Assembly (NCBI RefSeq): GCF_001625215.2
Contig: NC_030384.2
Span: 32,104,527 to 32,168,526, forward strand
Origin: Daucus carota subsp. sativus
Taxonomy: Eukaryota > Streptophyta > Magnoliopsida > Apiales > Apiaceae
Reading direction: 5' to 3'
DNA: 64,000 nucleotides
The position numbers and the translations under genes are program-made. How positions within the stretch are numbered: position 1 is the stretch's first letter; the number at the start of each line of letters is the position of its first letter. Below are positions 38,159-47,904 of the stretch, piece after piece. The notes under the pieces were generated by a model that did not search any database, was not told the DNA's origin, and saw only the letters and a list, made by a program, of their open reading frames with translations.

Positions 38159-38304
38159 GGTACTGTTTGGGTTTGGGGTTGTTGCAGACAGCAACAGCAG
38201 CTTTTTGCTGAAAAACAGGTGAAAAACTGTTTGATAAATCGAAAAGCAGCTTTTTCGAACTGCAGATTTGCAGCTGAAATTTAACCGCACTCTCAAACAT
38301 ACCC
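38159..38304. mobile_element. Short hAT-like MITE, about 145 bp
   Basis: Left GGTACTGTTTGGGTTTGGGG pairs with right CTCTCAAACATACCC. It lies six bases from the next element, a Stowaway insertion. Internal GCAGCTTTTTGCTG and GCAGCTTTTTC blocks are repeated. Confidence 0.6.
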
Positions 38305-38309
38305 TAATA

Positions 38310-38598
38310 CTCATTCAGTCCCACCCAATTATATATATGAGCTGTGGACATGTAAAAAAAATGTAAAATCGAAAAGTTTGATGAAAAATAGGTAAAGCAA
38401 TGAAACTCATTATATTTAATAATAAATTTGAGATAGTTGGTGAAAATAGTAGATTTAATACTGTTTATATTATTTTAAAATGGAGATAGTAGAATAAAGT
38501 AATGAACTTAATAATAATTTATATATTAAAAATTATTATTATTTTTGAAATTTATAAAGACGATGGTATGTCCAAACAAGAAATATGGACGGTGGGAG
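38310..38598. mobile_element. Stowaway-type MITE, 289 bp
   Basis: Begins CTCATTCAGTCCC and ends GGACGGTGGGAG, with TA on both sides. Confidence 0.75.
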
Positions 38599-38901
38599 TA
38601 ACTGTTTTCTGATCACAGATCACAAGTGTCATTTTTTTTTTGGGTATTTTTACTTGTTGCAGAAGCCACAGACACTCGACTGAAAACAAGTAAAAGATTT
38701 GTTGCCGTTTATAATCTGGTTCAATTTATGTCACTGTATCATCTCACTTCACTAGTAAAGTTGTAATCAAATTTCATTCTTTAATTAAAAGACTTTAATC
38801 AATTTCAGATTAGGATAGGCCGCACAAAATCGTACACTTGATTAATCAAAATGAGAATAAAACTGTACCAGCACATTTACAAATTCGATTATTTACAATT
38901 C

Positions 38902-39457
38902 GGGTTAAATATCAAAGTGGTCACTGAAGTGGAGGTCATATATCACTTTGCTCACTAATCTTATCGGGGTCTCATTTCAATCATTAAAATCAAAATATAT
39001 ATCAATCAAGTACCTCCAAATTTTAGTTCAAGGAGTAAAAATATTATTTAGAGAGTATGACACATTATTTTTGAATACTACTACAACCAATTAAAAAGTT
39101 ACGACTTCTAGCATTTATGACAATATATTCAGATTTCATCAATTTAATTTAGTATTTATTTTTAATTAAAACAAAAAAATGTATTAATATAATAAAAAAT
39201 AAATAGTAAATAAAATTTAAAAAAATCTAAATATATTATCATAAATAGTAGAAGTCATAACCTTTTACTTGGTTGTGGTAGTATTCAAAAATAATGTGTC
39301 AAACTCTATAAATAATATTTTTACTACTTCAACTAAAATTTCGAGGTACTTGATTGATATTTATTTTGACTTTAATGATTGGAATGAGACCCCGATAAGA
39401 TTAGTGAGCAAAATGATATATGACCTCCACTTCAGTGACCACTTTGATATTTAACCC
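38902..39457. mobile_element. Hairpin MULE-type MITE, 556 bp, with perfect 10-bp target duplication
   Basis: Begins GGGTTAAATATCAAAGTGGT and ends with the exact complement. Arms of roughly 245 bases match nearly throughout, leaving a short AT-rich centre. TTTACAATTC occurs immediately outside both ends (38892-38901 and 39458-39467), a 10-bp duplication as made by Mutator-like transposases. No coding sequence. Confidence 0.9.
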
Positions 39458-39816
39458 TTTACAATTCCTAGTGCATTACAACATCAAATGGTGTTTCTAC
39501 CACGCTGGTCTAATATATTATTGTTGTAAAAAGGGATTTAATCTAATTTATGACTATCTAAGAAGAGCATGTCGGATTTTTCATGACATTTTCATATTTG
39601 TACATATTTATATATTTTTCTGATGAAATAAAGAAAACTAGTTTTTAAAAAATGAATTTGGAAATGATTCTTTGAAAAAAATTCTGGAAAACTACTTTTG
39701 ATAGTATAGTTTTAAAATTAAATTATGTTCGAAACTATTATGTGAATAACATAGTATTAATGTATTATACAATTTTCCAATTTGATGCTAAATATAAGCA
39801 TTACGAATTAAAAAAA

Positions 39817-39830
39817 GGTTCACAAATATC
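39817..39830. repeat. LINE target-site duplication, 3' copy
   Basis: GGTTCACAAATATC, identical to 45313-45326, directly abutting the poly-A (poly-T on plus) tail of the LINE. Confidence 0.9.
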
Positions 39831-39859
39831 TTTTTTTTTTGAAATCAAAGGAAATTTTA

Positions 39860-42800
39860 TTAACTTGAACTATCACGAAGAACAGCCTCTTCCACACAGG
39901 CGGGGAGAGACAAAAATACTAAGTGGAAATTAACTAAACAAGGCAAGCGAGCAAATTCATGAGCTACCCTGTTAGCATGATTCCTAATGAAATGAACAGA
40001 AGTGTTAACCAACTCCCTCTGGAGCATCTTGCATTCTTCGATCACTTCCCCCACTTCTAGTAAGTTCCTTGACGTACTCTGGAGACCACGAACGACCAGC
40101 ATGGAGTCTGTCTCCACCTCCACTACCTGATCAGTTAGGCCTTTAGACTTCACCCAGGAAAGAGCTTCCTTAACTCCCACTGTTTCCGCTTCAAACACTG
40201 AACTAACAGGGGGTTTGCACATAGTTCTGCCCTCGACAAAATCTCCATTGCTATCTCGAATGACCATGCCCAAGGAAAAGTTCTCCTTATCCGAACGAAA
40301 CGATGCATCAACATTTAACTTTAAAACCCCATTCGAAGGAGGCTGCCACTTGACAGCATGTTTCGGGGGCTGGTAGACAGTAGTACCTAGAGATCTCTTA
40401 AATCTGGTTCGAGCTGATTTCCACTCAGAAACATGGTGAAAGCTGTTATCCATGGCTAAAGCTGCTGGCACAGATTTACTCTCCCAAACTCGCTTATTTC
40501 TCCATGTCCAGATGCCCCATAAGATCGTACAAATCTTAGTATTACTCTCTGATTTACCAGTAGACAGCATGTTGAGTAGCCAACTTGGAACATCTTCAAT
40601 TTGATCCGTATTAAGAGTCATTCCTGCGTGATGCCAACACTGTTTGGCAAAGGTGCAGTCGAAGAAGACATGCAGAAGGTGCTCGATGTCCGAGTTGCAC
40701 ATTGGACACGAAACAGGCAGTTGGATTCCTTTAAATCTCAGCCTCCATCGCGTGGGGATTGTGTTCCTGCAAAGTCTCCATATAAAAATTTTGATTTTGT
40801 TGGGAATAAACAGAGACCAAAGCCTCTTCCACCCATCCGACTGGTGACCGTTGTGACCAATATTGTTACGGTTGATCCAATGTTTATATCCTTCTTTAGC
40901 AGTGTAGATCCCCGAAGAAGAATCAGCCCAAACCACACGATCCTCAGTGTCATTACAAGGGAGAGGAATAGAGATGATGGCTTTAGCGTCTTCAAGCAGA
41001 AAATTCTCAAAGACTTGGTTAGTCCTCCAACTCCTATGATCAGCATCGATATAAGTCGAGACCTTTTCTGTCCTGCCCACATAGCTATGGTCATTCGCCA
41101 CACAATAATCTTCCTTCCCTCTTATCCACTGATCCTTAGTAGCACAGATACTTTCCCCATTACCTACCACCCACCTGAATCCTGAACGAAGAGAGTCCAT
41201 GGCCGTCTTCAAACCTTGCCAAATGTAGCTCGAGTTACGCCCTTTTTGAGCTTCAAACATACTGGTATTCGAAAAATACCGGGCCTTAAACAATCTGGCC
41301 ACCAGAGAGCTAGGATTATTCAACATGTTCCAACATTGCTTCCCCAATAACGCAATATTGAAACCATAAAGGCTTCTAAAACCCAAACCACCTTGCGCTT
41401 TTGAGCCAGTCATAGCATTCCAAGCCAACCAATTAATGCCTTTACCACTATCCCCATTAGATCTCCACCAAAATTTGTTGAACAGAACTTCAAGGTCTTG
41501 ACAGAGGGATTTAGGCAACAGAAAGCAAGACATGGTGTACGCCGGAATTGCCTGTGCAACATTTTTAATCAGAACTGATTTTCCAGCCCTTGAAACAGGT
41601 TTTTTGTACCACCCTTGAATGCGCTTCCTTGCTCTCTCCTTCAAGTACCCAAACACTCTAGTTTTGGACTTCCCCACTAGCGACGGGAGGCCCAGATAGT
41701 TCGAGCCTTCAATGCTATTGTGCACCCCCAATATATTGGACAACTCCTGCCTCTTTGATTGCCGAATGTTGGCACTAAAAAATACCCCTGATTTCTGATA
41801 GTTGACTGATTGGCCTGAGCACCTTTCATATTTTGTCAGAATTGATTTGATTGCAAGAGCTTCCGTTGTAGTTCCTCGGAAGAAAAGGAAGCTGTCATCT
41901 GCAAAAAGAAGATGTGAAACTGAGGGGGCAGTGGGAGCAATCTGACAACCATGGATTGTTCCATTAACCACAGCATTATCAAGGTCGTTAGATATACCTT
42001 CCACACACAACAAGAAGAGGTACGGTGAGAGAGGGTCACCTTGACGAAGCCCTCTCTTCGGAATCACAGGACCAACAATGGAACCATTAATGCAAAAATG
42101 GTAGGAGACCGTTCTTACGCACAACATCATCCAATCAATCCATTTTTGGGAGAAATTCATTACCCGTAGTCTATGCTCCAGATAAGTCCAGCTGACACGA
42201 TCATAAGCTTTGCTTATGTCCAATTTGAGGGCAATTTCACCCTCACTGCCCCTGTTCTTATGTCGAAGATGATGAATAAGTTCGAAAGCCACAAGCACAT
42301 TATCAGTTATGCTACGATCCTGCACAAAGGCCGACTGATTCTCTGAGATAATATTAGGTAACACTCTTTTGATTCGGTTTGCCAAAACCTTCGCCAAAAT
42401 TTTATATAACACATTGCAGAGAGCTATTGGCCGAAGATCCCTCATGTTGTCAGCATTGTCCTTCTTCGGAATTAAGACAACGTTCGTACTATTCAGATCA
42501 TAAGGAAACGAAACACTGTCAAGCCATTGCTTACAACACGCAAAAACCTCACGCCCCATAATGCTCCAGAAAGATTGATAAAAGGCCGGATTCAAGCCGT
42601 CCGGACCCGAAGATTTATCAGGATGCATTTGCTTTATGGCTTCGGTGAATTCCTCGAACTGTAACTCATCGCATAACATCAAATTCTCGTTATCAGTAAC
42701 CTGTCTCGGGCTAGAAAAATCAGTAACTCCATCCTCAACAGTGTTTCCTGAAAATAAATTCGAAAAATACTGATGAACTATGTGGCACATGCCATCAGTA

Positions 42801-43945
42801 TCCTTTACACAGTCCCCATTATCGTTCTTTAAGTATGCAATGTGATTCGACTTCTTCCTTGATGAAGCACTAGTATGGAAAAACCTTGTATTGTCATCAC
42901 CCTCCGCTAACCAAAAAAGCTTGGCCCTTTGTTTCCAATACACCTCCTCCTGATAAAACAAATTGTTCAACTCCTCCTTAGCCGCTAAATAGCCTTGAAC
43001 ACTGTCATCATCTGTCCTATTCCCCAGAGACTCCATGATATTTTTCTGGACTTTGATCTTCTCCTTGAACTTGTGAAAGAATGTTCTCCCCCACCTTGCC
43101 ATATACGTTGAAACCTCAGCAAGCTTGGGAATAAGATGAGCTACTGGAATGCTCTTCCAAAACTCCTTCACCTCCGTAACAAAATTAGGTTCTTTCAACC
43201 ACACATTCTCGAAACGAAATCTGAAGCTTTTTCTCGAAATATCCACTTTCATCAGCTCTAGGATTACAGGATCGTGATCGGACCTTGAAACTTGAACAAC
43301 TTTTAGGTGACAAAGAGGAAACTTGGACCACCAGCTCTGAGTGGCAAACGCTCTATCCAAACGCTCTCTAGCCCAGTTCGAAGTTCCTCTGCTTTTTTCC
43401 CAGGTGAAGTTCCCACCATTAAGGTCAAGTTCAATAAGCTGGCACTCTTCTATAGTATTATGAAATCCAGTAAAGAGAGATTGAGGATGCTCAACTCGAC
43501 CTTGTTTATCAGAAGCATACAACAAGTCGTTAAAATCTCCCATGATACACCATGGAAGAGAAGAACGGGAAGCTAGTTGGTGCAGAAAATGCCATGAATC
43601 ACGACGGCGTTCACGCTCCGGGAACCCGTAAAAGCATGTAAGCCTCCATCCAACAGAACCATTATCTACAACATTCAGATCAATATGGTTCCTAGAGTAA
43701 CTTGTGATGTCACAATGAAAATTATTTTTCCACAAGATGGCCAGACCACCACTGCGGCCGACTCTATCCACAGAGAAGCAATGATCAAACCCAAAGCGAA
43801 CTCTTAACTCCTCGATTTTATTAGCAAATGACAAAGTTTCTATCAAAAAAACAAAACTAGGTTTGTGAACACGTACCAGGTCTTTAAAAACCCGAACTGT
43901 ACAAGGTGACCCTAGACCTTGACAGTTCCAGCTTAGGCAAGTCAT
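39860..43945 (-). CDS. LINE ORF2: endonuclease, reverse transcriptase, zf-RVT, RNase H
   Basis: A single open frame of 1361 residues. Residues 1-225 are an APE-type endonuclease: MTCLSWNCQGLG, then FLIETL, WCIMGDFNDLL and SRSDHDPVIL near the end. The reverse transcriptase spans about 450-760, with KLDISKAYDRVSW, GLRQGDPLSPYLFLLCVEG and the catalytic FADD near residue 682. A zf-RVT segment at about 1030-1110 has IPNKIKIFIWRLCRN and CPMC...HLLHVFFDC. A plant-type RNase H domain closes the protein from about 1205, with LNVDASFR, SVFEAETVGVKEAL, VEVETDS and HFIRNHANRVAHEFA, supplying the acidic and His residues. All key motifs are present, so the element could be active or very recently so. The plus-strand frames within it are shadows. 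Confidence 0.95.
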   Translation of the reverse strand: MTCLSWNCQGLGSPCTVRVFKDLVRVHKPSFVFLIETLSFANKIEELRVRFGFDHCFSVDRVGRSGGLAILWKNNFHCDITSYSRNHIDLNVVDNGSVGWRLTCFYGFPERERRRDSWHFLHQLASRSSLPWCIMGDFNDLLYASDKQGRVEHPQSLFTGFHNTIEECQLIELDLNGGNFTWEKSRGTSNWARERLDRAFATQSWWSKFPLCHLKVVQVSRSDHDPVILELMKVDISRKSFRFRFENVWLKEPNFVTEVKEFWKSIPVAHLIPKLAEVSTYMARWGRTFFHKFKEKIKVQKNIMESLGNRTDDDSVQGYLAAKEELNNLFYQEEVYWKQRAKLFWLAEGDDNTRFFHTSASSRKKSNHIAYLKNDNGDCVKDTDGMCHIVHQYFSNLFSGNTVEDGVTDFSSPRQVTDNENLMLCDELQFEEFTEAIKQMHPDKSSGPDGLNPAFYQSFWSIMGREVFACCKQWLDSVSFPYDLNSTNVVLIPKKDNADNMRDLRPIALCNVLYKILAKVLANRIKRVLPNIISENQSAFVQDRSITDNVLVAFELIHHLRHKNRGSEGEIALKLDISKAYDRVSWTYLEHRLRVMNFSQKWIDWMMLCVRTVSYHFCINGSIVGPVIPKRGLRQGDPLSPYLFLLCVEGISNDLDNAVVNGTIHGCQIAPTAPSVSHLLFADDSFLFFRGTTTEALAIKSILTKYERCSGQSVNYQKSGVFFSANIRQSKRQELSNILGVHNSIEGSNYLGLPSLVGKSKTRVFGYLKERARKRIQGWYKKPVSRAGKSVLIKNVAQAIPAYTMSCFLLPKSLCQDLEVLFNKFWWRSNGDSGKGINWLAWNAMTGSKAQGGLGFRSLYGFNIALLGKQCWNMLNNPSSLVARLFKARYFSNTSMFEAQKGRNSSYIWQGLKTAMDSLRSGFRWVVGNGESICATKDQWIRGKEDYCVANDHSYVGRTEKVSTYIDADHRSWRTNQVFENFLLEDAKAIISIPLPCNDTEDRVVWADSSSGIYTAKEGYKHWINRNNIGHNGHQSDGWKRLWSLFIPNKIKIFIWRLCRNTIPTRWRLRFKGIQLPVSCPMCNSDIEHLLHVFFDCTFAKQCWHHAGMTLNTDQIEDVPSWLLNMLSTGKSESNTKICTILWGIWTWRNKRVWESKSVPAALAMDNSFHHVSEWKSARTRFKRSLGTTVYQPPKHAVKWQPPSNGVLKLNVDASFRSDKENFSLGMVIRDSNGDFVEGRTMCKPPVSSVFEAETVGVKEALSWVKSKGLTDQVVEVETDSMLVVRGLQSTSRNLLEVGEVIEECKMLQRELVNTSVHFIRNHANRVAHEFARLPCLVNFHLVFLSLPACVEEAVLRDSSS

Positions 43946-45147
43946 TTGGACTGGCTAGCTTGCTTAGCAAGCGTAGCCAAAAAATGTGGTGAAGATTCTG
44001 AGTAATCCATTCCAGAAAACCCAGTATCCAAGTTTGTTGTTTGATCTGTAGTAATACTTTTACCGACCGGCCCAATCTTTTCACTCCTCTGCCTCTTCCT
44101 TTCCTCAAAGACTAGCCCATTAAGTTCCTCCTCTTCAGTCGGCCCATTACCCGACTTATCCAGACTTTGACGTGTATTTCCCTCCTCAGCATTTGAATTT
44201 GAAATAACTCCCTCTTTTCCTCCCGGAAAATCAGTCATATTAACAACTTTCTCCTTATCTTTGCCAACTTGCATAAATTTCGGAATTAATCCCCCCTTAT
44301 CCTGCCTAGCGAGATTTGCGCCCCCTGATTTGGCGCTCCAGTCACCACCGCCACCATCTTCACGCAACCACTTGCTTCTATTCCCGCCGGCGTTCCTCCG
44401 TGGAGGAGCACGAAGCCACGATCCCCATTCTCTGATCATTGGACTTTCACCCTCAAATTTCTTTTGACAGAAACGTTCCGAATGAGACAGTAGTCCACAA
44501 ATGAAACAGAAATCCCCAAGCCTCTCATACTTACATTGCACTACCACCTCTGTTTTATCCCGTTTACATATCTTTTTCTTGCGTTTTAGAGGTTTCCTGA
44601 CGTCAAGTCTAATCTTTAATCGCATAAACTCTCTCCAGATGCTGGCATTATTCTTAGCATCATACTCAAGAAAAGTACCAAAGAAGTTTCCAAGTTGTTT
44701 GCCTACAGCCTCTGACATGTAACCTACCGGGAGATCATATATTTGAATCCAGAAATCCAATTCTACTAGTGCCACCTTCGTCGGATCTTCGCCAGTCTTA
44801 ATTACATTAAGCACCAGAAGAGCATTGTCAAACGACCATGGACCCCCATTTCTAACCCAGTCAAAATCATCTTGATGGTAAAATTGAAAAAGGAATAGGC
44901 CAGGCTTTATATCCTTAATTGTTATCCCCATTGCCGGTCGCCAGATGTCTGCTAGCTTCGTTTTCATAATTCTGGTGTTGATTCCTTTCTCAGTTAAAAA
45001 ACGGCCCACCAAACAGAGATCAAATCTATTGGTGTCTTCCTCCACACCCTCCTCAAAGATTAGTTCCTCGTTCTCTTCGTTCTCAATATCAATATCCGCC
45101 ATTTGCATCTCAATATCATCTACGGTTGTCATAATTGACACTCTCAC
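43942..45147 (-). CDS. LINE ORF1: DUF4283 plus CCHC zinc-knuckle protein
   Basis: The first open frame of the LINE has 401 residues. Residues about 35-190 have the look of the plant DUF4283 domain: FLTEKGINTRIMKTKLADIW, then LFLFQFYHQDDFDWVRNGGP and VALVELDFWIQIYDLPVGYM. CFICGLLSHSERFC at about 214-227 is a CX2CX4HX4C zinc knuckle (zf-CCHC_4 type). The remaining 170 residues are polar and low in complexity. It probably binds the element RNA. Its TGA overlaps the ATG of ORF2 in ATGA, which suggests coupled translation. No frameshift or stop interrupts it. Confidence 0.9.
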   Translation of the reverse strand: MRVSIMTTVDDIEMQMADIDIENEENEELIFEEGVEEDTNRFDLCLVGRFLTEKGINTRIMKTKLADIWRPAMGITIKDIKPGLFLFQFYHQDDFDWVRNGGPWSFDNALLVLNVIKTGEDPTKVALVELDFWIQIYDLPVGYMSEAVGKQLGNFFGTFLEYDAKNNASIWREFMRLKIRLDVRKPLKRKKKICKRDKTEVVVQCKYERLGDFCFICGLLSHSERFCQKKFEGESPMIREWGSWLRAPPRRNAGGNRSKWLREDGGGGDWSAKSGGANLARQDKGGLIPKFMQVGKDKEKVVNMTDFPGGKEGVISNSNAEEGNTRQSLDKSGNGPTEEEELNGLVFEERKRQRSEKIGPVGKSITTDQTTNLDTGFSGMDYSESSPHFLATLAKQASQSK

Positions 45148-45312
45148 AAATCTGAGAAGATAGGAGAGAAAACTAGCCTCTCACATAAGGAGAGAAAAAT
45201 CATTACAACACCCTTTTTGATTTTCCTTCGTACATAAATGGATCTTAAAATATAATATATGTCTTATGTATATGATACAAGAGAAGAATTTTATAAAGCT
45301 AAAGATAAGAGT

Positions 45313-45326
45313 GGTTCACAAATATC
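45313..45326. repeat. LINE target-site duplication, 5' copy
   Basis: GGTTCACAAATATC next to the 5' end of the LINE, identical to the copy at 39817-39830. Confidence 0.9.
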
Positions 45327-45523
45327 TTAAGACGTTGATGTGGTATAATCGAACATTAATATTATATATTCATCAAAAAAGATAAGCTAAATGAGATAAA
45401 TCCTAAAAAAAGTGTTTTTTTTCCTGTGAATGACATTTAAAATCCTATGAATATATAAAAAAATAGATATATTTATTTCTGGACTCACAATATGATTATG
45501 TCCTATCATAAGAATGTGCTGAC

Positions 45524-45940
45524 TAGGGTTCATGTCACAGCGGCACGGGCATGCCAGACTGGGCATGCCCTAGGCATGCCAGACTGGGCATGCCCTAGGC
45601 ATGCCTTTTGTCCATTTGACATGCTTTTTTACTAATTTTTTATATAAATAATAAAATTTATATAAATATTATATCTTATTAATATTGAAAATTTTAAATA
45701 TAGTCCAACTTCATAGTTAAATTTTTGATAAACTACTAATATAAGTTAATACTGTACTAAGTTCTGTTCCTAATATATACTAACTTTTGTTATATTTGTA
45801 AGTGCACTTTAGTATCAATCCTGTAATGATGCAGCAGTTTTTGCTATATTTAATGGAAATGGCATGCCATTTGGGCATGTTTTTTTGTAAAATACATGCC
45901 TATAGGCATGCCAATGAGAATTCCCGTGACATGTACCCTA
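45524..45940. mobile_element. hAT-like MITE, 417 bp, with perfect 8-bp target duplication
   Basis: Ends TAGGGTTCATGTCAC and GTGACATGTACCCTA are near-perfect inverted repeats. GTGCTGAC lies directly outside both ends (45516-45523 and 45941-45948), the 8-bp duplication of hAT transposases. Near the left end a 25-base unit with GCATGCC, AGACT and GGGCATGCCCTAG is repeated twice, and GGCATGCC palindromes recur near the right end. Confidence 0.9.
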
Positions 45941-46189
45941 GTGCTGACCCAATATTTTATGCCAACAGTGTAATAAAAACATCACAATATCCCTTTATTT
46001 ACTCAAAGCTGGACTCGGTTTTGGTCAAACGCCACAATGAGAAATCTACAGGAAGCCAAGTAGTGGTATCATTTTCTTTTCTTTAAGGGCCTGCGCTCAT
46101 CACCCGTCACTTTCTCCGCCTGTTTCTGTGTTTTCACACAACTGCAATTTAATGCACTGCTACAGAAGTACACAACCTGGTAAAATATA

Positions 46190-46440
46190 CTCCCTCCGTC
46201 CTGGTCTTAATAAGAAGCATGCTTTCACTGTTTACAGGCACGTCGAGTCTTTAATGAAATATAGATTCATAATTTTTTTAAAAAAAAATCAAATAAAATT
46301 TTAAATATCAAACTTTTATTCGGAAAAAAATTTAAAAAAGTAATATGAAATTATATTTAAGAATTTTAGAAATACGTTAGAAAATAACGTATACAATTTA
46401 TTGCTACAGAAAGATACGACTCAAGTGGAGACATGGTGAT
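46190..46440. mobile_element. Stowaway-like MITE, left end only
   Basis: TA then CTCCCTCCGTCCTGG at 46190 is a textbook Stowaway start. The expected CAGGACGGAGGGAG end is missing, so the right side is truncated or decayed and its limit is a guess. Confidence 0.5.
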
Positions 46441-46557
46441 GACTCAAGTGATTTACATATGTATGTGTTGTGGTTCGGATGGGCTTTTATATTTTTGAAT
46501 AAAATCATGGTCAAAATTATATGTTTTTGATTTAAAAAATGGGAAACTATAATCATA

Positions 46558-46838
46558 AGCTCTATTTGGGAATTAACGGTTAGTGGATTGAATCAGATAT
46601 TTTTGGCTAGCTGATTAAAGTACATGTTTTGACTAACGGATTGAATTAGCTCTTTCTCGTAAAACCATTTGGTAAATAGCTTTTTGTCGTAAAACCGTTT
46701 GGTAAATAGCTGATTGATTAGTTTTTTTTGCCACAAACCAAAACCTCTAACCCAAAAAGTTCCTCAAAGTAGTTTTTTCAAAATTAACTTTTTGGATCCA
46801 AACCTCTATTTCAAATAACTAATTCTAATTAGATTATT
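46558..46838. mobile_element. hAT-like MITE (family copy 2), right end decayed
   Basis: CTCTATTTGGGAATTAACGG, GGCTAGCTGATTAAA, GTTTTGACTAACGGATTGAA and AAACCTCTATTTCAAATAAC parallel the copy at 34203-34526 in the same order. The segment CGTAAAACC.TTTGGTAAATAG is duplicated inside. The right inverted repeat is not intact. Confidence 0.65.
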
Positions 46839-47851
46839 AATATGTGTAAGAGGAACCAATTATTATACATTAACAATTGGATTTTTAAAATTTTAAAACC
46901 AAACTATTATATCACAAAATGCTTATCAAGATGGGATTCTTTTTATAATACTATAATAATTTTAAAATCATAACCGATAAGGAAGTCTATTTTTTCATAA
47001 TAGTATAATAAAAAAAATTAAATCATAACCAACATGAAAGTATTTTCATAATAAAATAGTAATAATTATTATTAAATAAAAGGATAACATGTTGATAATC
47101 GGTTTTAATTACTTTGGTATGTGGTACTCCTGATTTTCAGCCAAAAGGTGGTTTCGCTTATTAATAAAGAGAATTATTTCATAAATTTTAATTATTTGAG
47201 TTTTAAAATTAATATAAATAATTTCGTTGGTGGTTTAAATTTTTTATTGTCTGGATAACTATTACATTACAAAATGCTAACAAATATGAAACTATTTTCA
47301 TATTGATATAATAATAATAATAACAATAATGATGTTAATAAAATCCTAACCAGTAAGAAAGTTTTTTCATGATAGTAATAATAATATCTATAAGATCTTA
47401 ATCGATATGAATTTTTTTTTATAATAATATAATGATTATTGTTAAATTAAATAACGATAGGACGATAACGAAATTTTGGTCGTTTGATACGTTTCATGTT
47501 TCACTGTGAAATTTTGATATTTTAATATATATTTGATATTTTCAATATTTCACCTAAATGTGATTTCAGATGTAGGAAACTACGTTTTTTGAGAAATGTT
47601 ATATCAGGGCTGATTTTTAATTTGCAGAGCAAAATAAGTTTGAAAAGACAAAACTAACAGGGAAAAAAAATAATGTGAGGATAATTTCATCTTTTTCTAT
47701 TCTAGATATAAAAACTCTGCTCTGGAAATAAATTTCCCTTAGTTTTTTGTATAAGTTCTGATACGATTTTTGAAAATATACAAGATCGAAGGTACTTGAA
47801 AAATAATAAAGATCTGAAGGTAGATCCTAACATGCGTGTTCAATTGATTTT

Positions 47852-47859
47852 TATATAAA
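47852..47859 (+). promoter_or_regulatory. Possible ABCB1 TATA box
   Basis: TATATAAA lies about 46 bases before the ABCB1 start codon. If used, the leader would be very short (about 15-20 bases), so this is uncertain. Confidence 0.35.
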
Positions 47860-47904
47860 GGGAGGGCAACTGCAGGTGTGCAAGTATAATCAAATACAGT
47901 GAAA

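Larger units (their letters stand above)
29928..39816. other. Ten-kilobase gene-free region with MITE cluster
   Basis: 29928-32900 contains the MYB 3' flank and AT-rich DNA where I see no gene or clear element. From 32979 to 39457 there are eight separate MITEs, listed individually, plus a set of degenerate tandem repeats. Open frames here are short and match no family I know. Confidence 0.6.
39831..45312 (-). mobile_element. Full-length LINE (L1-type) retrotransposon
   Basis: A 5.48-kb element on the minus strand with a 165-base leader, two uninterrupted open frames and a short 3' end. The TAA stop of the second frame runs straight into an AATAAA signal, followed by ten A residues. GGTTCACAAATATC occurs on both flanks (39817-39830 and 45313-45326), a perfect 14-bp target duplication. 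On the element strand the 5' junction reads CGTCTT|AAGATA, in keeping with the TT|AAAA preference of L1 endonucleases and extending the duplication to 16 bp if two A residues of the tail are counted. Intact frames and flanks point to a young insertion. Confidence 0.92.
45327..47904. other. Intergenic region between the LINE and ABCB1
   Basis: Contains a hAT-like MITE (45524-45940), a Stowaway left end (46190 onward) and a hAT-like MITE relative (46558-46838). The remaining kilobase is very AT-rich and should include the ABCB1 promoter. No gene seen. Confidence 0.55.

Noticed and set aside
40601..41185. Plus-strand frame of 194 residues
   Set aside because: It lies wholly antisense to the LINE ORF2, whose frame has clear domain motifs; this is a shadow.
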